Positions 6,818 to 12,794 of a stretch of 12,794 nucleotides of DNA are shown one piece after another. A program made the position numbers and the translations under genes. The notes under the pieces were generated by a model. It saw nothing but the letters and a program-made list of their open reading frames with translations, was not told the origin of the DNA and did no database searches. The stretch lies in assembly GCA_905234355.1 (NCBI GenBank), contig CAJOHP010000086.1, positions 1 through 12,794 on the forward strand. Direction: 5' to 3'. Position 1 is the stretch's first letter, and every line of letters starts with the position of its first letter. Source of the stretch: an uncultured Prevotella sp. (GTDB lineage: Bacteria > Bacteroidota > Bacteroidia > Bacteroidales > Bacteroidaceae).

Positions 6818-9235
6818 ATGAGACAATTTGCTATGCGAACTTTCTGTCTGCTCGTCATCGTCATGGCGAGCATGGCTGCGTTAGCCCAGTCGTTTACGCT
6901 GAAAGGGCGTGTGACCGACGACGACGGCAACGCCCTGGAGCTGGCCACCGTCTCCTGTATAGAGCAGGCAGCGGTGACGATGACCAACCTCAAGGGCGAA
7001 TACCAGCTGACACTGCAATCGGCCGACTCCGTCGTGGTGAAGTTCTCCATGGTGGGCTACCGCACCAAGAGCCGCACACTGCGCAACCCCAGAGGCGCAC
7101 AGACGCTGCAGGTGCAGCTCTTCTCCGGACAAGAGCTCAGCGAGGTGGTCGTCACAGAGAAAAAACGACAGACCGACGCCATGCAGCAGATAGACCTGAA
7201 AGACATCAAGGGAGTGCCCTCGGCCAGCGGCAACGCCATCGAAGAGCTCATACAGCAGCAGGCAGGCGTGTCGACACACAACGAGCTGTCGAGCCAGTAC
7301 AACGTAAGAGGTGGCTCGTTCGACGAAAACCAGGTATATATAAATAATGTGGAGGTCTACCGCCCACTGCTTATCCGCAGCGGTCAGCAAGAGGGCCTGA
7401 GCGTCATCAACCCCGACATGGTAGAGCGCGTGAGCTTCTCCTCAGGAGGCTTCCCGGCTAAGTATGGCGACAAGATGTCGTCGGCACTCGACATCACCTA
7501 CAAGCGTCCGAAGACCTTCGAGGCATCGGCCATGGCCAGCCTCTTGGGCGCCAATGCCTATGTGGGCATGAGTACAAAGAAATTTGCCATGAGCCACGGA
7601 CTGCGCTACAAAACCAACCGCTATCTGCTCGGCTCACTCGAGACCACGGGCGAATACAAACCCAACTTCCTGGACTACCAGACACACATCGTCTACGAGC
7701 CCAACCGCCGGTGGACACTCTCCCTGCTGGGCAACATAGCCGAGAACCACTATAACTTCAACCCCAAGGACCGCGAGACTTCATTTGGCACGATGGAAGA
7801 CGTGAAGTCGTTCAAGGTCTACTTCGACGGACAGGAGAAAGACATCTTCCGCACCCTTTTCGCCACTGCATCGGTAGCCCGCCATTTCGGTGACTCCACC
7901 CATGTAAAGCTGCTCTGGTCGGCCTTCCACACCAAGGAACAGGAGACTTACGACATACAGGGGCAGTACTGGCTGGACGACACGCAGTCGTCGACCAATC
8001 TGGGTGTGGGCACCTATATGGAGCATGCACGCAACTATCTCACGGCCAACGTGCAGAGCCTGAAGCTCATGCTCGAGCACAAGCTGCGCCGGCACGACAT
8101 AGAGGGTGCTCTGACCATGAAGTGGGAAGACGTCAAGGAGCAGAGCCGCGAGTGGGAGATGAGAGACTCCAGCGGCTACAGCGTGCCGCACACTGGCGAC
8201 CGTCTGGACCTGATATACACCCTGGTGTCGAAAAACAAGATGAGCTCACGACGCATGGAGGGCTACCTGCAGGACACCTTCAAATGGAGCTCAAACGGCA
8301 GCGACGACGATGATGACGACGACAATGACAGCGGCGAAGGCACCACCTTCTACACACTGAACTACGGACTGAGGTTTGCCCACTGGTCGTTCAATCGCGA
8401 GACCATACTCTCGCCACGAGCCTCACTGGCCGTCGTACCCGCATGGAACCACAATGTGACGATGCGCTTTGCCACCGGACTGTACTATCAGGCACCCTTC
8501 TACAAAGAGCTGCGCGACACCACTACAAACGCCGGCATCACCGTGGCCACACTCAACGAGCACATCAAGAGCCAGCGATCACTGCAAGTGCTCGCTGCCT
8601 TCGACTACAGATTCCGCATGACCGGACGACCGTTTAAGTTTACCGCAGAGCTGTACTACAAAGCACTGTCGAACCTCATACCCTACAACGTGCAGAACGT
8701 CAAAGTGACCTACTACGGACAGAACCTCTGCTCGGGCTATGCCGCAGGCCTCGACCTGAAGCTCTTCGGCGAGTTCGTACCCGGCACCGACTCCTGGATA
8801 TCCTTCTCGCTGATGCGCACACAACAGAAGATGGACGGCACGTGGGTGCCACTGCCTACCGACCAGCGCTTTGCGCTCAACCTACACTTCACCGACTACT
8901 TCCCCGGCACCGAGCGATGGAAGATGACACTGCGGCTGGCCTATGCCGACGGACTGCCCTTCGGCGCACCACACCGCGGACTGGAGGGACAGACCTTTCG
9001 AGCACCAGCATACAAGCGGGCCGACATCGGCATGAGCTTCCTGGCCTACAAGACAGCACGACCCACCACATACAACCTGAAGAACATCTGGGTGGGACTG
9101 GACTGCCTCAACCTCTTCGGCATCAGCAACGTCAACAGCTACTACTGGGTGACCGACGTGAGCAACCGACAGTGGGCCGTACCCAACTACCTCACAGGAA
9201 GACAGATCAACGGCAAGGTCATCGTGGAGTTCTGA
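6818..9235 (+). CDS. TonB-dependent outer-membrane receptor with carboxypeptidase-regulatory-like N-domain
   Basis: The 805-residue protein starts with a signal peptide (to about ALAQS, residue 26; Met6 is an alternative start), then a carboxypeptidase-regulatory-like domain (about 27-110: FTLKGRVTDDDGNALELATV..GYRTKSRTL), a plug (about 125-235, with NVRGGSFDENQVYINNVEVY and SFSSGGFPAKYGDKMSSALDI) and a 22-strand-type barrel to the C-terminus. It ends in Phe (KVIVEF), as expected for BAM-inserted barrels. The family imports ligands across the outer membrane using TonB energy. No SusD-type partner is adjacent, so it is not a standard SusC/D pair, and the ligand is unknown. A run of seven Asp (496-502) followed by Asn-Asp lies in a predicted extracellular loop. 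Confidence 0.9.
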   Translation: MRQFAMRTFCLLVIVMASMAALAQSFTLKGRVTDDDGNALELATVSCIEQAAVTMTNLKGEYQLTLQSADSVVVKFSMVGYRTKSRTLRNPRGAQTLQVQLFSGQELSEVVVTEKKRQTDAMQQIDLKDIKGVPSASGNAIEELIQQQAGVSTHNELSSQYNVRGGSFDENQVYINNVEVYRPLLIRSGQQEGLSVINPDMVERVSFSSGGFPAKYGDKMSSALDITYKRPKTFEASAMASLLGANAYVGMSTKKFAMSHGLRYKTNRYLLGSLETTGEYKPNFLDYQTHIVYEPNRRWTLSLLGNIAENHYNFNPKDRETSFGTMEDVKSFKVYFDGQEKDIFRTLFATASVARHFGDSTHVKLLWSAFHTKEQETYDIQGQYWLDDTQSSTNLGVGTYMEHARNYLTANVQSLKLMLEHKLRRHDIEGALTMKWEDVKEQSREWEMRDSSGYSVPHTGDRLDLIYTLVSKNKMSSRRMEGYLQDTFKWSSNGSDDDDDDDNDSGEGTTFYTLNYGLRFAHWSFNRETILSPRASLAVVPAWNHNVTMRFATGLYYQAPFYKELRDTTTNAGITVATLNEHIKSQRSLQVLAAFDYRFRMTGRPFKFTAELYYKALSNLIPYNVQNVKVTYYGQNLCSGYAAGLDLKLFGEFVPGTDSWISFSLMRTQQKMDGTWVPLPTDQRFALNLHFTDYFPGTERWKMTLRLAYADGLPFGAPHRGLEGQTFRAPAYKRADIGMSFLAYKTARPTTYNLKNIWVGLDCLNLFGISNVNSYYWVTDVSNRQWAVPNYLTGRQINGKVIVEF

Positions 9236-9282
9236 TTTTTACAGTTACTTAATGTTGTTTCACAAACATAAACACGAAACCC

Positions 9283-9313
9283 TTGGCCGTACAGGAAATA
9301 ATTTGTACCTTTG
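9283..9313 (+). promoter_or_regulatory. Bacteroidetes promoter for the epimerase-mmdA cluster
   Basis: TTG at 9283-9285 and TACCTTTG at 9306-9313 are separated by 20 nt, the best complete -33/-7 match in the window. RNA would start near 9320, 30 nt before the epimerase ATG at 9350. An in-frame ATG at 9311 falls inside the -7 box and is therefore not the start. Confidence 0.7.
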
Positions 9314-9337
9314 CCCCACAAAAATTGTACCGTACAA
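9287..9337. repeat. GTAC-centred repeats over the epimerase promoter (candidate operator)
   Basis: TTGTACCGTACAA (9325-9337) is a near-perfect palindrome located just after the predicted RNA start. Its two halves recur upstream: CCGTACA at 9287-9293, inside the promoter spacer, and TTGTACC at 9303-9309, overlapping the -7 box. The two TTGTACC copies are 22 bp apart, two helical turns. The arrangement resembles a repressor site, but no regulator is identified. Confidence 0.45.
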
Positions 9338-9349
9338 AACCAAACAATT

Positions 9350-9754
9350 ATGAAGATTTCACACATTGAGCATCTGGGCATCGCCGTCCAGAGCATTGAA
9401 GAGAGCCTGCCGTTCTTTACCGACGTGCTGGGCCTGGAGTGTTATGCCACAGAAGTAGTGGAAGACCAGAAGGTGAAGACCGCCTTCCTGAAGTGTGGCG
9501 AGGTGAAGCTGGAGCTGCTTGAGCCCACAAGTCCCGAGAGCACCATACAGAAGTGGCTGGACAAAGGCAATAAAGGCGTGCACCACGTAGCTTTCTGCAT
9601 AGAGGACGGCGTGGCCGCCGCACTGGCAGAGGTGTCGGAGAAGGGCGTGAGACTCATCGACCAGCAGCCACGCAAGGGCGCCGAGAGCCTCAACATCGCC
9701 TTCCTGCACCCGAAGTCGACAGCAGGCGTGCTCACCGAACTGTGCGAACACTAA
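9350..9754 (+). CDS. mce: Methylmalonyl-CoA epimerase
   Basis: This enzyme interconverts (R)- and (S)-methylmalonyl-CoA, joining B12-dependent methylmalonyl-CoA mutase to the biotin-dependent decarboxylation/transcarboxylation step. The 134-residue protein has two glyoxalase/VOC half-modules: ISHIEHLGIAVQSIEESLPFFTDVLGL at the start (His8 a metal ligand) and GVHHVAFCIEDGVAAAL at 76-92, with ELCEH ending the protein (Glu130 a likely ligand); Glu55 or a neighbour fills the remaining site. Length is normal for the family. Glyoxalase I has the same fold, but the context of mmdA and a biotin carrier downstream favours the epimerase. The start at 9350 is placed after the promoter. It heads the cluster that continues 158 nt later. 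Confidence 0.9.
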   Translation: MKISHIEHLGIAVQSIEESLPFFTDVLGLECYATEVVEDQKVKTAFLKCGEVKLELLEPTSPESTIQKWLDKGNKGVHHVAFCIEDGVAAALAEVSEKGVRLIDQQPRKGAESLNIAFLHPKSTAGVLTELCEH

Positions 9755-9811
9755 AAGCCCCCTACGCTCAGACTCTGCACTACAGCAGCACAGCAACGAG
9801 GAGGTTGGAGG

Positions 9812-9880
9812 TCTGAACAAGCGCAGATCTCCATCAATATTATCCCATATTTATCATTTTCTGACAAACGCTTGTTCAGA
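9812..9880 (+). repeat. Perfect 12-bp inverted repeat with 45-nt AT-rich loop, upstream of mmdA
   Basis: TCTGAACAAGCG (9812-9823) is exactly complementary to CGCTTGTTCAGA (9869-9880); weaker pairs (two GT wobbles, a mismatch, then GG with CC) could extend it outwards. The loop is AT-rich. No T tract follows; instead there is a C9 run at 9883-9891. It could be an mRNA-stabilising or processing structure in the leader of mmdA, or a protein site. Confidence 0.6.
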
Positions 9881-9891
9881 TTCCCCCCCCC
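9881..9891 (+). repeat. TTC9 homopolymer tract 22 nt before mmdA
   Basis: Two T then nine C occupy 9881-9891, directly after the inverted repeat and 21 nt before the mmdA start codon. Such tracts can vary in length by slippage. An identical TTC9 occurs at 12136-12146. Confidence 0.7.
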
Positions 9892-9912
9892 TACTCAAAG
9901 GGGCTCATAACA

Positions 9913-11478
9913 ATGAGTAAGCAATTAGAAAAAATCAAGCAACTGATTGAGAACCGCGAGAAAGCACGTCTCGGCGGTGGCGAGAAAGCCATACAGAAAC
10001 AGCACGACCGCGGTAAGTACACAGCACGAGAGCGCATAGAGATGCTGCTCGATGAAGGATCGTTTGAGGAGTACGACATGTTTAAGGAGCACCGCTGCCA
10101 TAACTTCGGAATGGAGAAGAAGCAGTTCCCCGGCGACGGCGTGGTGGCCGGAAGCGGCACCATCGACGGCCGCCTCGTGTTCGTCTTTGCACAGGACTTC
10201 ACCGTGCATGCAGGCTCACTCTCAGAGACCATGAGCCAGAAGATATGCAAGGTCATGGACATGGCCATGAAGATGGGAGCACCCGTCATCGGCATCAACG
10301 ACTCGGGCGGAGCACGCATCCAGGAGGGCATCAACGCACTGGCCGGCTACGCAGAAATATTTGAGCGCAACATCCTCGCTTCAGGCGTCATACCTCAGAT
10401 CAGCGGCATCTTCGGACCATGCGCCGGCGGTGCAGTATACAGCCCTGCACTCACCGACTTCACCCTGATGATGGAAGGCACAAGCTACATGTTCCTCACC
10501 GGACCGAAAGTGGTGAAGACCGTCACCGGCGAAGACATAGACCAGGAGCATCTGGGCGGCGCCTCGGTGCACGCCACCAAGAGCGGCGTGACACACTTCA
10601 CCGCCAAGACCGAAGAGGAAGGCCTGCAGATGCTCAAGACGCTGCTCAGCTACATCCCGTCAAACAACATGGAGGTGGCACCACGCCGCAAGTGCGACGA
10701 CCCCATCAACCGCATGGAGGACTCGCTCAACGAGATTATCCCCGAAAACCCCAACGAGGCCTATGACATGTATAAAGTCATCGGCGCTGTCGTCGACGAC
10801 GGCGAGTTCTTCGAGGTGCAGCCCAAGTTTGCCAAGAACATCATCGTGGGCTTTGCCCGCTTCAACGGACAAAGCGTAGGCATCGTGGCCAACCAGCCCT
10901 CGTGCTACGCTGGCGTGCTCGACGTGAACGCCTCGCGCAAGGGGGCTCGTTTCGTGCGCTTCTGCGATGCATTCAACATCCCCATCGTCTCACTCGTCGA
11001 CGTGCCTGGATTCCTGCCCGGCACCGGACAGGAGTACAACGCTGTCATCCTGCACGGTGCTCAGCTGCTCTATGCCTACGGCGAAGCCACGGTGCCCAAG
11101 ATTACGGTCACCCTACGCAAGTCGTATGGCGGCAGCCACATCGTCATGGGCTCAAAGCAGCTGCACACCGACTTGAACTATGCATGGCCCTCAGCAGAGA
11201 TTGCCGTGATGGGCGCCTCGGGTGCCGCTGCCGTGCTTTATGCCAAGGAGGCCAAGGCCAAGAAGGAGGCCGGCGAGGACGTGAAAGCTTTCATTGCCGA
11301 AAAGGAAGAGGAGTACAACGAGCTCTTCGCCAACCCCTATCAGGCTGCCAAGTATGGCTACATAGACGATGTGATAGAGCCGCGCAACACGCGCTTCCGC
11401 ATCTGCCGCGGCCTGGCACAGCTGGCCACCAAGCGCGACGCACTGCCTGCCAAGAAGCATGGTAACATCCCAATGTAA
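9913..11478 (+). CDS. mmdA: Methylmalonyl-CoA decarboxylase/propionyl-CoA carboxylase carboxyltransferase subunit
   Basis: The 521-residue protein is a full-length biotin-dependent carboxyltransferase of the acyl-CoA type, moving a carboxyl group between methylmalonyl-CoA and carrier-bound biotin. The N-terminal half contains GKYTARERIEMLLDEGSFEEYD (about 35-55), GGARIQEG (132-139) and GPCAGGAVYSPALTDF (168-183), the oxyanion region; the C-terminal half contains VDVPGFLPGTGQEYNAVI and KSYGGSHIVMGSKQL with a second GASGAAAVLY loop. It uses the biotin carrier encoded 177 nt downstream. Whether the complex acts as a Na+-pumping decarboxylase or as an ATP-dependent or transcarboxylating enzyme depends on a partner that is not in this window. 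The start ATG at 9913 fits the family N-terminus (MSKQLEKIKQL). Confidence 0.92.
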   Translation: MSKQLEKIKQLIENREKARLGGGEKAIQKQHDRGKYTARERIEMLLDEGSFEEYDMFKEHRCHNFGMEKKQFPGDGVVAGSGTIDGRLVFVFAQDFTVHAGSLSETMSQKICKVMDMAMKMGAPVIGINDSGGARIQEGINALAGYAEIFERNILASGVIPQISGIFGPCAGGAVYSPALTDFTLMMEGTSYMFLTGPKVVKTVTGEDIDQEHLGGASVHATKSGVTHFTAKTEEEGLQMLKTLLSYIPSNNMEVAPRRKCDDPINRMEDSLNEIIPENPNEAYDMYKVIGAVVDDGEFFEVQPKFAKNIIVGFARFNGQSVGIVANQPSCYAGVLDVNASRKGARFVRFCDAFNIPIVSLVDVPGFLPGTGQEYNAVILHGAQLLYAYGEATVPKITVTLRKSYGGSHIVMGSKQLHTDLNYAWPSAEIAVMGASGAAAVLYAKEAKAKKEAGEDVKAFIAEKEEEYNELFANPYQAAKYGYIDDVIEPRNTRFRICRGLAQLATKRDALPAKKHGNIPM

Positions 11479-11489
11479 ATGCTGGCTAT

Positions 11490-11642
11490 ATGAAGACAAA
11501 CGAAGTATATGCCGCCATCGCTCTTGCACTGCATGAGCATCTCGGCAACAACGTGCACGACATCGAACCGGGCATCATCACCATTGCCGAGCATCCCACG
11601 CAATGGAACGGCTATGCCCAGACGATGACGGCACACCCTTAA
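11490..11642 (+). CDS. 50-residue protein between mmdA and the biotin carrier gene
   Basis: ATG at 11490 opens a 50-codon frame ending at TAA 11640-11642, with 11 nt to mmdA and 12 nt to the next ORF; such tight spacing argues for a real gene. The sequence has an alanine/leucine-rich amphipathic start (VYAAIALALHEHLGNNVHD), then EPGIITIAEHPTQWNGY. There is no membrane helix. I recall that Bacteroidetes clusters of this type often have a small ORF here with an ITI..(P)..W pattern, possibly related to the C-terminal part of OadG-like gamma/delta subunits, but this is from memory and not confirmed. It may help assemble the carboxyltransferase with the carrier. Confidence 0.65.
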   Translation: MKTNEVYAAIALALHEHLGNNVHDIEPGIITIAEHPTQWNGYAQTMTAHP

Positions 11643-11654
11643 TAAGTGTGAGAC

Positions 11655-12086
11655 ATGAAAGAATACAAGTACACCATCAATGGTACGAAATATGATGTTG
11701 CTATCGGCGACATCGAGGAGAACGTCGTCACCGTGTGTGTCAACGGCGAAGAGTATAAGGTAGAAATGGAGAAGCCCGCTGAGCCAGAGAAGAAGAAGCC
11801 TGTACTGGGCAAGCCATCTGCCTCAGATGCTGCCGACGTAGCTCCTTCAGAGAGCAAGGCTGCGGTAAACACCGCCAACGCGGTAAAGGCTCCGCTGCCT
11901 GGCGTTATCACCGACATCCGCGTAGCCGTAGGCGACGAGGTGCAGGCGGGCGATACCGTCGTGGTGCTCGAGGCCATGAAGATGGCCAACGAGCTGCAAG
12001 CCGAGAAGGGCGGCAAGGTGACAGCCATCTGTGTGAAGGTGGGCGAGAGCGTCATGGAAGACGATGCCCTCGTGGTCATAGAGTAG
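11655..12086 (+). CDS. Biotin carboxyl carrier protein of the methylmalonyl-CoA complex
   Basis: The 143-residue protein has three parts: an N-terminal beta-rich segment (1-40, EYKYTINGTKYDVAI..VTVCVNGEEYKVEME), an Ala/Pro/Ser/Glu-rich flexible linker (about 41-78), and a C-terminal biotinyl/lipoyl domain with PLPGVITDIRVAVGDEV and the biotinylation motif EAMKM (106-110), where Lys109 carries biotin. The carrier shuttles carboxybiotin between the carboxyltransferase MmdA and a second partner. It is the last plus-strand gene of the cluster; the membrane beta subunit often found next in Na+-pump decarboxylase clusters is absent here, and a convergent gene follows. Confidence 0.92.
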   Translation: MKEYKYTINGTKYDVAIGDIEENVVTVCVNGEEYKVEMEKPAEPEKKKPVLGKPSASDAADVAPSESKAAVNTANAVKAPLPGVITDIRVAVGDEVQAGDTVVVLEAMKMANELQAEKGGKVTAICVKVGESVMEDDALVVIE

Positions 12087-12135
12087 AATCTCCCCTACCC
12101 TGCCCCATTCTCTTCCGAAAGAGCGTTCTACGGGG

Positions 12136-12146
12136 TTCCCCCCCCC
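12136..12146 (+). repeat. Second TTC9 homopolymer tract
   Basis: Two T and nine C at 12136-12146, then AAAAAA. It is preceded by GGGG (12132-12135), so a GGGG/CCCC fold-back is possible. It lies in the 138-nt gap between the biotin carrier gene and the convergent hydrolase, and duplicates the tract at 9881-9891. Confidence 0.7.
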
Positions 12147-12166
12147 AAAAAAGTGACTAAAGTCAA

Positions 12167-12201
12167 ACGGCCTGCTCACGCACATGGTGTGGGCAGGTCG
12201 T
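12167..12201. terminator. 15-bp hairpin between convergent genes (possible terminator)
   Basis: The arms 12167-12181 and 12187-12201 (core CCTGC with GCAGG) pair over 15 bp with three GT wobbles and a 5-nt loop ACATG. It lies between two convergent genes, as a shared terminator would. Reading from the minus-strand gene, the following bases are moderately T-rich (GTTTGACTTT, later TTTTTT at 12147-12152); on the plus strand no T tract follows, so it is a weaker terminator in that direction. Confidence 0.45.
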
Positions 12202-12224
12202 ATGGCTTTCAAGTGATCATTCTT

Positions 12225-12794
12225 TCAGAGCTTTACCTTCTTCTTCGCAATCTTGCTCTCGTTGTGCAGACGGGTGAGAGCAGTGACCACGTAGGTGTAT
12301 TTCTGCTTTCCCGTACTGTAGGGCAGCTTGTAGTAGGTATCACGGGTGATGGCCACGAGCTTTGCCGGGTCGTCGATATTGACCTTCTCACCCTTGGCGA
12401 AGCAGTAGATGGCGTAGGCTGCCGGTGCATCCTTCCACGACTTACTCTTCGGTGCTGTCCAGAAGAGCAGGTAGCCGTCTTCTGTCCATACAGGCTTCAC
12501 CTTCGACGGTTTGCCCGGCCGCGTGTCGTCAATGAAAGTCATCTCCGGCTGCAGCGTGGGGTGCTTCCAGTAGTAGTCGCGCAGCACGGTGCCTATGTTG
12601 CCCACATTGTCGACGGCCGCCTTGGCATACCAGAGCACGGTGCCCTTGACGTTGTGCATTTGCTCGTGCAGCTGGTGCTTTGCAGCAAGCTGGTGTATGC
12701 CAGGGTTCTGCGGGTCGGCATGCTTGGCGGTGCGCTCCAGGTCTTCACCGATGTAGAGCGGGCGTCCGCCGGCATACTTGTTCCACCAGCGTAT
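12225..12794 (-). CDS. GHL10/DUF187-type glycosyl hydrolase, C-terminal part (N-terminus beyond window)
   Basis: Reading the minus strand from 12794 gives 189 codons and a TGA at 12227-12225, with no break at the window edge. The N-terminal 45 residues begin IRWWNKYAGGRPLYIGED and are open upstream; the internal Met at 12659 is not the true start. The text WWNKYAGGRPLYIGEDLERTAKHAD matches the end of the catalytic barrel of Bacteroidetes 'family 10 glycosylhydrolase' (GHL10, DUF187) proteins. The C-terminal part (KPSKVKPVWTEDGYLLFWTAP..YAIYCFAKGEKVNIDDPAKLVAITRDTYYKLPY..YTYVVTALTRLHNES) looks like a fibronectin type III-like domain. The enzymes are exported and thought to act on cell-wall or surface glycans. 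The gene converges on the biotin carrier gene. Confidence 0.85.
   Translation of the reverse strand: MRWWNKYAGGRPLYIGEDLERTAKHADPQNPGIHQLAAKHQLHEQMHNVKGTVLWYAKAAVDNVGNIGTVLRDYYWKHPTLQPEMTFIDDTRPGKPSKVKPVWTEDGYLLFWTAPKSKSWKDAPAAYAIYCFAKGEKVNIDDPAKLVAITRDTYYKLPYSTGKQKYTYVVTALTRLHNESKIAKKKVKL

Noticed and set aside
9256..9268. TGTTT-CAC-AAACA hairpin after the receptor gene as a terminator
   Set aside because: Only five weak base pairs with a 3-nt loop and no T tract after it.
9311..9349. Earlier in-frame ATG for the epimerase at 9311
   Set aside because: It lies in the -7 box TACCTTTG, upstream of the predicted RNA start, and adds residues absent from the family.
12110..12135. CTCTT/AAGAG hairpin with flanking CCCC/GGGG after the carrier gene as its terminator
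   Set aside because: Short stem and followed by a C tract and A tract, not by T residues, so termination cannot be supported.
1..12794. Defence system, toxin-antitoxin pair, CRISPR array, mobile element or phage remnant
   Set aside because: All sizeable ORFs resolve to housekeeping, envelope or metabolic families; no spaced repeats, transposase, integrase or terminal inverted repeats were seen.

Overview
The window looks like chromosomal sequence from a Bacteroidales bacterium, most likely Prevotellaceae (inference). Four intergenic regions carry the Bacteroidetes -7 promoter box TAnnTTTG, start codons lack consistent Shine-Dalgarno sequences, one lipoprotein has the usual short signal plus Cys, and the gene families (DUF4369 lipoprotein, TonB-dependent receptor with a carboxypeptidase-regulatory-like N-domain, Bacteroidetes-type methylmalonyl-CoA carboxyltransferase cluster, GHL10/DUF187 glycosyl hydrolase) are typical of that group. 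Coding DNA is GC-rich and intergenic DNA is AT-rich. I see no tRNA, rRNA, CRISPR array, insertion sequence or phage gene.

Layout. (1) Positions 1-570, minus strand: N-terminal part of a secreted endonuclease/exonuclease/phosphatase-family protein, running off the left edge. (2) A divergent promoter region (571-825) leads right into a DivIC/FtsB-like division protein (826-1179) and an overlapping four-helix membrane protein (1163-1546), followed by a strong hairpin with a T tract. (3) Positions 1697-6708 are five tightly packed plus-strand genes, probably one transcript: DUF4369 lipoprotein, dihydroorotase (pyrC type), a stand-alone cobalamin-dependent methionine synthase (MetH) reactivation domain, a membrane-anchored metallophosphoesterase, and a PlsC-type acyltransferase. 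Two junctions are 4-nt ATGA overlaps. (4) Positions 6818-9235: TonB-dependent outer-membrane receptor. (5) Positions 9350-12086: methylmalonyl-CoA epimerase, carboxyltransferase subunit MmdA, a 50-residue ORF, and a biotin carrier protein. These act in the succinate-propionate pathway. (6) Convergent on the minus strand, 12225-12794: C-terminal part of a GHL10-type glycosyl hydrolase, running off the right edge.

The window is mostly housekeeping DNA. The points most worth a second look are the MetH reactivation domain encoded as its own protein inside a pyrC operon; the decarboxylase-type cluster that stops after the biotin carrier with no membrane beta subunit in view; the 50-residue ORF inside that cluster; GTAC-centred repeats over the epimerase promoter that look like an operator; a perfect 12-bp inverted repeat with a 45-nt loop just before mmdA; two TTC9 tracts bracketing mmdA and the biotin carrier gene; and a 9-mer ATTGCGCAA that occurs three times, always between genes. 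I found no clear sign of an undescribed multi-gene system.
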